A stretch of DNA of 5,525 nucleotides from Actinomycetota bacterium (GCA_026393655.1 JAPKZT010000094.1:1-5525); one strand, 5' to 3'; positions 1 through 4,975 are shown, counted from the stretch's first letter. Program-made: numbers and translations. Notes: generated by a model not told the origin, from the letters alone.

Positions 1-59
1 GTGCGACCGTCTTGCGCCGCGACTTCTTTGCCATTGATGTAATTATTGAAAGTTTTCAT
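1..59 (-). CDS. Aldehyde dehydrogenase family protein, N-terminal 20 residues only (partial)
   Basis: An ATG at 59-57 on the minus strand opens a frame that runs off the left edge. The residues are MKTFNNYINGKEVAAQDGRT. The pattern (N-x-I-N-G-K-x-V-x-A-x-D-G-R-T) is the usual beginning of NAD(P)-dependent aldehyde dehydrogenases, just before the 'NPATGE' segment, which lies outside the window. These cytosolic enzymes oxidise aldehydes to acids; the substrate (for example aminobutyraldehyde, betaine aldehyde or succinate semialdehyde) cannot be told from 20 residues. A TAGGGT hexamer ends six bases before the ATG, which fits a leaderless transcript. The gene lies downstream, on the same strand, of the aquaporin remnant at 141-260. 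The family call rests on the N-terminal pattern alone. Confidence 0.6.
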   Translation of the reverse strand, partial: MKTFNNYINGKEVAAQDGR

Positions 60-65
60 GCGCTA

Positions 66-71
66 ACCCTA
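66..71 (-). promoter_or_regulatory. Possible -10 element of the aldehyde dehydrogenase gene
   Basis: Read on the minus strand, TAGGGT (71 to 66) fits TANNNT and is followed by six bases (TAGCGC) and the ATG at 59. This spacing would place the transcription start on or next to the start codon, giving a leaderless mRNA. No convincing -35 box is visible. This is an inference from spacing only. Confidence 0.35.
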
Positions 72-130
72 TCCCCGGAAGACCATCACTGAATCACCAA
101 TCCGCTAGTTCACAGCGATTTTGGCTAGCT

Positions 131-146
131 AGTTAGTTAACTAACT
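131..146. promoter_or_regulatory. Perfect 16-bp palindrome, possible operator upstream of the aldehyde dehydrogenase gene
   Basis: AGTTAGTTAACTAACT is a perfect palindrome without spacer. It is preceded by CTAGCTAG (125-132, also self-complementary) and followed by a T run (146-150). With no loop it is unlikely to be a terminator hairpin. It lies about 70 bp upstream of the minus-strand ATG at 59, a reasonable place for an operator of a dimeric repressor such as a TetR-type protein. It overlaps the stop codon of the aquaporin remnant (TAG, 143-141). No regulator is named by the sequence. Confidence 0.4.
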
Positions 147-260
147 TTTTCGTGGGGATGGGATTAGGAGATAGAGCACGGGTAGCGCTATGGCCAAGCC
201 GATTAGTTGCATCACAATAAATAGCGGCACAGACTCTGGCGCGATGCGGCACGAGAATCT
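141..260 (-). pseudogene. C-terminal remnant of an AqpS-like aquaporin gene
   Basis: The minus strand from 260 to 141 reads 39 codons ending in TAG (143-141). Twenty of them, IAPESVPLFIVMQLIGLAIA (245 to 186), match IARESVPMFIVMQIIGLVIA near the end of the intact aquaporin at 1604-2278: 16 of 20 residues and 46 of 60 bases are identical. The rest (LPVLYLLIPSPRKS) looks like the end of the last membrane helix and a short polar tail. No start codon or other aquaporin motif remains. Upstream of 245, adding one G would restore DSRAG before IAPES, close to the ESFAG of the intact protein, so a one-base deletion is likely. Homology stops at about 257-260, exactly where the ars operator begins. It is dead as a gene. 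The divergence shows it is not a recent copy of the neighbouring aquaporin. Confidence 0.85.
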
Positions 261-294
261 CTATTGAGTTATCTCAATAGTTATTGAGATAACT
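261..294. promoter_or_regulatory. ArsR-type operator with three alternating half-sites
   Basis: AGTTATCTCAATA (267-279) and TATTGAGATAACT (282-294) form a perfect 13-2-13 inverted repeat. A second overlapping dyad is CTATTGAG (261-268) with CTCAATAG (273-280), spaced by four bases. The half-site TATTGAG/CTCAATA therefore occurs three times with alternating orientation. The core CTCAATA-GT-TATTGAG resembles the dyads bound by ArsR/SmtB repressors. The right arm reaches the first base of the -10 hexamer, so bound repressor would block RNA polymerase. The downstream gene encodes an ArsR-type domain, so autoregulation is the natural reading. Confidence 0.75.
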
Positions 295-299
295 ATAGT
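294..299 (+). promoter_or_regulatory. -10 element of the ars operon promoter; leaderless start
   Basis: TATAGT (294-299) is a good -10 hexamer. It is followed by six bases (GGGGGT) and the GTG start at 306, so transcription should begin at or next to the start codon. No clear -35 sequence lies 16-18 bp upstream, because that stretch is taken by the operator dyad. An in-frame TGA at 285-287 rules out a start further upstream, which supports GTG 306. Confidence 0.6.
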
Positions 300-305
300 G
301 GGGGT

Positions 306-956
306 GTGGGATACGAAAAGCTTTCAGCGTCGAGGCATGCGGCGCTTGGCGATGAGGTTCGGCTGAGCATCGTAAAATTCGTCAGCGAGTCAGATCGCAC
401 CGTAAATGAGATTCGTCAGTTTCTCGAAATCGTCTCGCCGTTGTTGGCACATCATCTAGATGTTCTTGAAAGCGTCGGTCTGATTTCTCGTAGCAAGTCA
501 GCAGTTGATGCTCGCAAACGCTTCGTATCAGTACGGCACGAAAATTTGCCGCATTTTGAGTCACCGAAAATTCCGAAGCGGGTTGTCTTCGTGTGCACCG
601 AAAATATTGCTCGCTCGCAACTTGCAAGTGCAATTTGGCATGGTCTTATTGGAGAAAATGCTTCGTGTGGCGGCACAAAACCAGGTGAAACTATCCACGC
701 ATTAACAATCGAGTCAGCCGAACAAAACGGTTTCAAAATCAAGAGCCGAAAACCTCGTCAAGTCAGCACGAGAGATCTTGAAAAGTCAACAGTGATTACA
801 GTGTGCGACTCGGCATATGCCGAACTCGGTGCAAGCAATGTTGACGCGCATTGGTCGATTCTAGATCCGGTGCAGGTTGGTACAAAGAGCGCATTCAACA
901 AAACGATCGAACAACTTCAACAACGAATTCAATTATATAAAGGAGCAATTAAATGA
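306..956 (+). CDS. ArsR-family regulator fused to a low-molecular-weight phosphatase / arsenate-reductase-like domain
   Basis: This 216-residue protein has two parts. Residues 8-80 are an ArsR-type winged helix: HAALGDEVRLSIVKFV is the first helix pair, SPLLAHHLDVLESVGLI (44-60) the recognition helix region, and DARKRFVSV (68-76) the wing. Residues 91-213 are an LMW-phosphatase/ArsC fold: the P-loop is C97-TENIA-R103-S104 (CX5RS), and the aspartate loop is D187-P188 in HWSILDPVQVG. Such fusions are known in actinobacteria. The likely role is repressor of the ars operon, possibly with reductase or sensing activity. The DNA-binding domain has no cysteine, so the classical CxC arsenite site of ArsR is absent; the only cysteines are 97, 121 and 167, all in the phosphatase part. 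The P-loop has E99 and I101 where related proteins usually have Gly and Ser or another small residue, so catalysis is uncertain. It overlaps the next gene by ATGA (953-956). Confidence 0.85.
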   Translation: MGYEKLSASRHAALGDEVRLSIVKFVSESDRTVNEIRQFLEIVSPLLAHHLDVLESVGLISRSKSAVDARKRFVSVRHENLPHFESPKIPKRVVFVCTENIARSQLASAIWHGLIGENASCGGTKPGETIHALTIESAEQNGFKIKSRKPRQVSTRDLEKSTVITVCDSAYAELGASNVDAHWSILDPVQVGTKSAFNKTIEQLQQRIQLYKGAIK

Positions 957-1159
957 ACACAGCAATCGAGAGAGACACAAATATTGATGCCAACGAAATA
1001 GTTGAAAGCTCAACACGACATTTGTCTCGAAAGTTCGCCGGCTCTACGATGAGGCTTATATTCGCCCAATCGTTGTCGAGTCGTATAAAAGTTTTGCGAG
1101 CGCAAAAATACAAACATTCGTGGCTGTCTTTACAACGCGTTTCGCTGAGGATCGCCTGA
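953..1159 (+). pseudogene. N-terminal helical domain of ArsC, separated from the catalytic domain by a frameshift
   Basis: The ATG at 953 overlaps the upstream stop (ATGA), and a weak purine-rich ribosome site (AAGGAG, 940-945) precedes it. The first 30 codons (to GGC 1040-1042) give ...VESSTRHLSRKFAG, like the start of the three-helix-bundle domain found before many actinobacterial ArsC proteins. The matching continuation lies in the -1 frame from about 1042: LYDEAYIRPIVVESY then FVAVFTTRFAEDRLRALA, running straight into the arsenate reductase at 1198. The frame as written instead goes on with unrelated residues to TGA at 1157-1159. Joined with a -1 step, the protein would be 215 residues, a normal length for the fused form. 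There is no slippery heptamer at the junction, so a one-base deletion or a sequencing error is more likely than programmed frameshifting. Confidence 0.7.
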
Positions 1160-1599
1160 GGGCCCTCGCCAAAATAGATGGAAAAATTCGTGACACTATG
1201 CCGTCCGTGTTGTTTGTCTGTGTGCACAATGCGGGGCGGTCGCAAATGGCCGCAGGCTGGGTTCGCCACCTCGCACAAGGTCGCATCGAGGTTTACTCGG
1301 GTGGCTCAGACCCCGGTCGCGAGGTCAATACTGCGGCAATCGAAGCGATGAACGAAGTTGGCATCGACATCTCAAATGAATTTCCGAAACCGTTTGTCAC
1401 CGAAATAGTCAAAGCAGCCGACGCGGTGATCACGATGGGTTGTGGCGATGCGTGCCCGATTTTTCCGGGCAAGCGCTACGAAGATTGGGCGCTCGAAGAC
1501 CCAGCGGGTCTCGGCGTCGAGGCAGTGCGACCGATTCGCGACGAGATTCGTCGCCGTGTAGTAGAACTACTCAACGACCTCGGCATCGAAACGAAATAA
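1120..1599 (+). CDS. arsC: Arsenate reductase, LMW-phosphatase type (catalytic domain)
   Basis: Reduces arsenate to arsenite in the cytoplasm. In the frame opened at GTG 1120, the motifs are C34-VHNAG-R40-S41 (P-loop CX5RS), C108 and C112 in MGCGDACPIFPG, and D127-P128 in WALEDPAG. These match the nucleophile, the second and third cysteines and the acid loop of the thioredoxin-linked family (Cys10, Cys82 and Cys89 in B. subtilis ArsC); mycothiol-linked relatives in actinobacteria look similar, so the electron donor is open. Because of the frameshift upstream, translation may begin at GTG 1120 or, more sensibly, at ATG 1198-1200 just before PSVLFVC. The latter gives 133 residues, the classical ArsC length, with Cys8, Cys82 and Cys86. 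The frame is open upstream to 1006. It ends four bases before the aquaporin. G+C is clearly higher here than in the upstream gene. Confidence 0.88.
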   Translation: MAVFTTRFAEDRLRALAKIDGKIRDTMPSVLFVCVHNAGRSQMAAGWVRHLAQGRIEVYSGGSDPGREVNTAAIEAMNEVGIDISNEFPKPFVTEIVKAADAVITMGCGDACPIFPGKRYEDWALEDPAGLGVEAVRPIRDEIRRRVVELLNDLGIETK

Positions 1600-1603
1600 A
1601 ACT

Positions 1604-2278
1604 ATGCAACCAACAAATCTCACGAAACGACTTTTTGCCGAAGCACTCGGCACCGCACTACTGATCATTTCAGTCGTTGGTTCTGGAATCATGGCGACGA
1701 ACCTCACCGACGATGTTGCGTTACAACTTCTCGCCAACGCCGGCGCAACAGTCGGCGCGCTTATCGCACTGATCTTGATGTTTGGTCCAATTTCTGGCGC
1801 GCACTTCAACCCGGTCGTCACTGCGGCAACTTGCATTTTTGACGCGCGACCGTGGCGTGAGTTGGCGCCGTATGCGATCAGCCAAACAATCGGCGGCATC
1901 ATTGGCGCAGCAATCGCTAACTCGATGTTTAGTCTCGATATTCTTGGGCCGTCGACAAAAATTCGTGAGGGCTCGGGCATCTGGCTCGGCGAAGTTGTCG
2001 CCACGGTTGGCTTGTTGCTCGTGATTTTTCTAATCTCGCGCGGTCCGCGACCCGAGTCAGTGCCAGTTGCTGTCGGCGTGTGGATAGGCGGCGCCTATTG
2101 GTTCACTTCATCAACGTCTTTGGCCAACCCTGGCGTATCGATCGCCCGTAGTTTCAGCGAATCGTTTGCTGGCATCGCGCGCGAGTCGGTGCCGATGTTC
2201 ATCGTCATGCAAATAATCGGCCTCGTCATCGCCACGCTCATCCTGTCGGCGTTCATCGAGCGCCAACCCGCTAACTGA
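1604..2278 (+). CDS. aqpS: AqpS-like aquaporin (MIP family), probable arsenite channel
   Basis: A 224-residue, very hydrophobic protein with about six membrane helices. It carries both half-helix loops of the MIP family: GAHFNPVVT with N69-P70-V71, and SLANPGVSIAR with N175-P176-G177. The second loop has Val178 where water-selective aquaporins have the selectivity-filter arginine. The AqpS proteins of ars operons also lack that arginine, which widens the pore for neutral solutes such as As(OH)3. The start at ATG 1604 lies four bases after the arsC stop, so translation is probably coupled. In Sinorhizobium meliloti, AqpS with ArsC gives arsenate resistance by letting arsenite run down its gradient, and the same role is inferred here. 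The second motif is NPG rather than the commoner NPA. An orphan 3' end of a related gene lies at 141-260. Confidence 0.88.
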   Translation: MQPTNLTKRLFAEALGTALLIISVVGSGIMATNLTDDVALQLLANAGATVGALIALILMFGPISGAHFNPVVTAATCIFDARPWRELAPYAISQTIGGIIGAAIANSMFSLDILGPSTKIREGSGIWLGEVVATVGLLLVIFLISRGPRPESVPVAVGVWIGGAYWFTSSTSLANPGVSIARSFSESFAGIARESVPMFIVMQIIGLVIATLILSAFIERQPAN

Positions 2279-2400
2279 CGAGTTCTTCTAGCCCCAAACT
2301 TCAGCAAGTTCAGTAAGTTCGACAGTCGGTTACCAAGAACAGGCCATTTGTGATCGACCGGCATTGTGCACGCACAAAAACAGCACTGTAGGTCGTGAAT
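2279..2400. other. Convergent junction region with short tandem repeat and no strong terminator
   Basis: Between the aquaporin stop and the dehydrogenase stop, the right part is the arsC remnant (see 2330-2404). The left part has three near-repeats of nine bases: TTCAGCAAG (2300-2308), TTCAGTAAG (2309-2317), then TTCGACAG. Within it AACTT-CAGC-AAGTT can form a weak five-pair hairpin. GTTCTT (2282-2287) and AAGAAC (2335-2340) are inverted copies. None of this is followed by a T run in either direction, so no good terminator can be claimed. Confidence 0.4.
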
Positions 2401-2404
2401 TCAT
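2330..2404 (-). pseudogene. Truncated 5' end of a second arsC (P-loop fragment)
   Basis: On the minus strand an ATG at 2404-2402 opens a frame of 24 codons with the residues RPTVLFLCVHNAGRSQMA (from about 2395 to 2342), then CSW and TAA (2332-2330). VLFLCVHNAGRSQMA differs from the same segment of the intact ArsC (1207-1251) at one residue of 15, and 37 of 45 bases are identical. The CX5RS P-loop is intact, but everything after it is lost; homology stops sharply at 2342. This copy starts just before the catalytic domain and has no N-terminal helical domain. Its ATG overlaps the TGA of the upstream dehydrogenase gene (ATGA, 2404-2401), the mark of a tightly coupled operon. A 24-residue product would have no enzyme activity. 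Confidence 0.85.
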
Positions 2405-3492
2405 TTGGTCGTTATCGCGTAGATATTTCGGTTCATTGAAAGTGCATAGATGCCATTTGAGGTTTGTTGAATCGCCACTACGTTTCCTAATTTTTCAACG
2501 AGTCTTTCTCGGCCCAAGAGTGTTGTGCCATTTAATTTCAAGCCAGTTACGGCCCCAGAACAGTAGTCACTAAACAGATACCAGCCGCGCAATGCAGTTA
2601 AAGGATTATTCGCACTTACTCGTACACCGCCGCTTACCGAGCAACCATCGTCGCCATGCTTGTATTCATAAATCGGTTTAAGTGCCATCGGCGCGCTTTG
2701 GTCGGCATTGAACTTGTGAGAACCTTCAAACGCACTCCAGCCAAAATTAGATTTGCGGCCGGCAGTGCTAATAGTGCCGCTATCGGCGCCAACGCTGCCA
2801 GTACTGCTATTAGCAGTCGCAACATTTATTTCTTCCCACTTATCTTGACCAACATCAGCAATCCATAAATTGTTTAGTTCATCAAATGAGATGCGCCACG
2901 GATTGCGTAATCCGATTGACCAGATCTCGGGCAGGGCTCCACTTACGCCAACATAGGGATTATCTTTTGGCACTTGATACGGCTTTTGCGATGTAGCCGT
3001 AGGGTCAATTCGCAAAATCTTGCCGAGCATCGACTTGAGATTTTGTGCCGTGCGATCTGGGTCGCCACCCGAGCCGCCATCACCAGTGCCAATGTAGAGC
3101 ATGTTGTCTTGTCCGGTGATGATTGCGCCACCGTTGTGATTTGAATAGGGCTGTTTGATCACAAGAAGTTCGCGTCGACTCTTTGCATCAAATTCGCCAG
3201 TCTTTGTGAGCGCATATTCGGCAATCACTGTGTCGCCCGAATTATTGGTGTAGTTCACGTAGGCGAAGCCTTTGCTGAAAGCAAGCCCAAGTAGGCCACG
3301 TTCGCCTTTTGCGGCAGTCAAAGAAGTTATATCTAAAACTCTTGCCAGCCAGCGCGAGGTGTATTTCCAAAAATATATTCGACCTTGTTGTGAAACGATG
3401 TAGGCGCCGTTGTCACTCAACTGACGTTCAACAAGTGCAACCGGTTGGTCAACTTGGACAACAATATTCGTCTGAAATTTCGTCGCCGCCAC
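2401..3492 (-). CDS. Secreted glucose/sorbosone dehydrogenase-like beta-propeller (PQQ-dependent sugar dehydrogenase family)
   Basis: 363 residues from GTG 3492, the first canonical start codon. The family motifs are in order: ERGLLGLAF (64-72), NHNGG (118-122, with the histidine that is the likely catalytic base), YIGTGDGGSGGDP (133-145), NLKSMLGKILRID (151-163), IWSIGLRNPWRISFD (190-204), WIADVGQDKWEEIN (210-223), NFGWSAFEG (249-257) and GWYLFSDYCSG (303-313). This is the six-bladed propeller of soluble glucose dehydrogenase and aldose dehydrogenases, which oxidise sugars or polyols outside the membrane with PQQ; many members have unknown substrates. Codons upstream to 3600 encode a signal peptide, so GTG 3492 is probably not the true start (full length about 399). 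It lies 48 bp after the MFS gene if started at 3600, and its TGA overlaps the ATG of the arsC remnant. The role is not established. Confidence 0.8.
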   Translation of the reverse strand: MAATKFQTNIVVQVDQPVALVERQLSDNGAYIVSQQGRIYFWKYTSRWLARVLDITSLTAAKGERGLLGLAFSKGFAYVNYTNNSGDTVIAEYALTKTGEFDAKSRRELLVIKQPYSNHNGGAIITGQDNMLYIGTGDGGSGGDPDRTAQNLKSMLGKILRIDPTATSQKPYQVPKDNPYVGVSGALPEIWSIGLRNPWRISFDELNNLWIADVGQDKWEEINVATANSSTGSVGADSGTISTAGRKSNFGWSAFEGSHKFNADQSAPMALKPIYEYKHGDDGCSVSGGVRVSANNPLTALRGWYLFSDYCSGAVTGLKLNGTTLLGRERLVEKLGNVVAIQQTSNGIYALSMNRNIYAITTK

Positions 3493-3600
3493 AGTTGGAG
3501 TAGTTGAAATAGCTGAAATAGTTGATGTAGCTGGCGTTACGAAAACAAGCGCACTAAACGAAATTGATGTGAAAAACAGTTTTATAGATCGAAAGGTTAT
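3493..3600 (-). other. Signal-peptide codons upstream of the dehydrogenase, without a canonical start codon
   Basis: In frame with the gene at 2401-3492, the minus strand from 3600 reads ATA then TFRSIK (basic n-region), LFFTSISFSALVFV (hydrophobic core), and TPATSTISAISTTPTV (small, polar c-region and linker). This is a textbook export signal and fits a secreted propeller enzyme. No ATG, GTG or TTG lies in frame before the TAA at 3612-3610. The candidates are ATA at 3600-3598, or CTG at 3579-3577. ATA is where an ATG would be expected, so a mutated start codon, a rare start or a base error is possible. Confidence 0.7.
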
Positions 3601-3608
3601 CTGCGGCG

Positions 3609-3638
3609 ATTATCTATTTATCAACATCGATTTATCAA
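3609..3638 (-). promoter_or_regulatory. Near-consensus sigma-70-type promoter of the dehydrogenase gene
   Basis: On the minus strand TTGATA (3638-3633) and GATAAT (3614-3609) each match five of six consensus bases and are separated by 18 bp. Transcription should begin about 6-8 bases further, near 3602-3600, on top of the ATA codon that begins the signal peptide. That supports a leaderless start there. The promoter is built on a 14-bp tandem repeat: TTGATAAATCGATG (3638-3625) and TTGATAAATAGATA (3624-3611), 12 of 14 identical. It lies in the 48-bp gap after the MFS stop, so the dehydrogenase need not depend on the MFS promoter. Confidence 0.6.
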
Positions 3639-3648
3639 TATAGATTTG

Positions 3649-4962
3649 TTAATGAACAACCTGAATAACTGGGAGCTCAACCGTTGCCGATTGATAATTT
3701 GTTGGATGAGATTTTTTGGCGTCAGACTCTTTGCCGTCACTAATTCTCAAAAATAGACCCGAGATACATGTGTAACTAATTGCAATTGCGCCGAGTACTT
3801 GGCTGTAGTCGGCAAGTCCGCTGGCAATTATTCCAATTGAGCAACCACCGATAAATGCAAAGTTGTAGAACATATCGTATGTTGCAAAAATTCGGCCGAG
3901 ATTTTCCCTAGACGAGTTTGCTTGAATTGTGGCATCAGATCTGATGCGTAGGTTCTGAAACGCAAGTGCACAAGCAGCAATTGCCACGATACCAACCCTT
4001 GGGTTTGAAGAACTTGCCGCAATGCCGATGGCAACACCTGCAATCAAAAATGACATGACGGTAATTGATCGGCGCGGGTATCTTTCTGAAATCCACTCAG
4101 CGGTGTTTGACCCAATGAACGAACCGCACGCGCATGAGCCGAGCACAGTTACGTAACCGGTCGTTTGCAAGTGGTACGAGCGGTCAACCATCAGGGCAAT
4201 ACTCGCAATGCAAACTCCGAAGAGCAGGCGATGAAGCGCCGTCGCCAACATTGCGAATCTCGTTTTTTGAACCATGAACTGTGCACCGAGCATTCGAAAA
4301 TCAAATCGGTCAGTATTTGTTTTAGCTCTTGAGCCTCCACCAAGAGGCACAGATATTTTGTTGAAAAGTGCTGCGGCGCTAAGTTGCCCGATTGCACTCA
4401 GACACAGACCAAGTGCTGGCGAACTTGACGAAATTAGAGTTCCTACTCCGGCACCAATTGCGCCAGCAATCACACTGAGTATCAAACTCATTGAATCGGC
4501 TGCAACAAGTTCATGGCGTCTTACTAGTTGCGCTAACGCTGTCGCGCGTGCGGTATACAAAATTCTCGTTAGCGAGACCAATAGCGCCATAACTAAGTAA
4601 CCGACCCATCGAGTTTCGGATGACAGTGAAATGAGTCCACAAAATGTAATCACACCGCGAAGCACATTTCCGCGAGACAGAATTTTTCTTCGTTCAAATT
4701 TATCCGCGAGGTGTCCTGCGAGTGGGCCAATCAGCAATAATGGAACCGCCGAAACAATGAGTGCGGTTGACAATGCAGTAATTGATGGCGCGTTGGTGAA
4801 CGTAAATAACATTATTTGTGCGAGAGTAAGTGAAGAAAGCGCGTCAGAACTTTGCGAGATGAACTGGCCGCTAATTGCTAATCGAAAATCTCTGTACTTA
4901 AATAAGTCGCGTCGGCGGACATGAATGGCACTTGAAACTCGACGAAGCTTGAACACATACAC
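3649..4962 (-). CDS. MFS transporter (MFS_3 / drug-export-like)
   Basis: A 437-residue inner-membrane protein with about twelve hydrophobic segments. The first helix follows the typical entry LFKYRDFRLAISGQFISQSSD (20-40). The loop between helices 2 and 3 carries the MFS signature G83-HLAD-KFERR-K93, and R138-x-T141 follows in helix 4. A central loop (about 202-228) divides the two halves, and the last 30 residues (from about 407) are a hydrophilic tail. The pattern resembles the MFS_3 exporters of enterobactin or drugs rather than sugar importers; the substrate is unknown. ArsJ, the MFS exporter of arseno-phosphoglycerate, normally sits beside a GAPDH gene, which is absent here, so that name is not given. 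Start: GTG 4962 or GTG 4956; both lie just before the conserved region. The dehydrogenase and an arsC remnant follow on the same strand. Confidence 0.8.
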   Translation of the reverse strand: MYVFKLRRVSSAIHVRRRDLFKYRDFRLAISGQFISQSSDALSSLTLAQIMLFTFTNAPSITALSTALIVSAVPLLLIGPLAGHLADKFERRKILSRGNVLRGVITFCGLISLSSETRWVGYLVMALLVSLTRILYTARATALAQLVRRHELVAADSMSLILSVIAGAIGAGVGTLISSSSPALGLCLSAIGQLSAAALFNKISVPLGGGSRAKTNTDRFDFRMLGAQFMVQKTRFAMLATALHRLLFGVCIASIALMVDRSYHLQTTGYVTVLGSCACGSFIGSNTAEWISERYPRRSITVMSFLIAGVAIGIAASSSNPRVGIVAIAACALAFQNLRIRSDATIQANSSRENLGRIFATYDMFYNFAFIGGCSIGIIASGLADYSQVLGAIAISYTCISGLFLRISDGKESDAKKSHPTNYQSATVELPVIQVVH

Positions 4963-4975
4963 ATTGTTGCTAATT

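Noticed and set aside
1030..1060. Programmed -1 ribosomal frameshift in arsC
   Set aside because: No X-XXY-YYZ slippery heptamer and no obvious downstream stem lie near 1042; a deletion or a base error is simpler.
1567..2004. 145-codon frame on the minus strand across the aquaporin
   Set aside because: It lies entirely opposite a clear MIP protein, shows no domain, and its serine/proline/alanine-rich content is typical of an antisense shadow.
2279..2342. tRNA gene, attachment site or terminator at the end of the ars operon
   Set aside because: No cloverleaf, no T-loop consensus and no GC-rich hairpin with a T run; only short near-repeats are present.
261..2342. Ars cassette as a transposon or integron cassette
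   Set aside because: No transposase or integrase gene, no matching terminal inverted repeats and no target duplication could be found at the two junctions.
2095..2364. 89-codon minus-strand frame overlapping the aquaporin end
   Set aside because: It is a different frame from the arsC remnant at 2330-2404, and most of it is antisense to the aquaporin; no family resemblance.
4274..4924. Two plus-strand frames (4274-4600 and 4631-4924) inside the MFS gene
   Set aside because: Both are antisense to membrane helices of a well-supported MFS protein and show no motif.
3649..4962. MFS protein as ArsJ
   Set aside because: ArsJ works with a dedicated GAPDH, which is not here, and the sequence looks more like MFS_3 drug/siderophore exporters.
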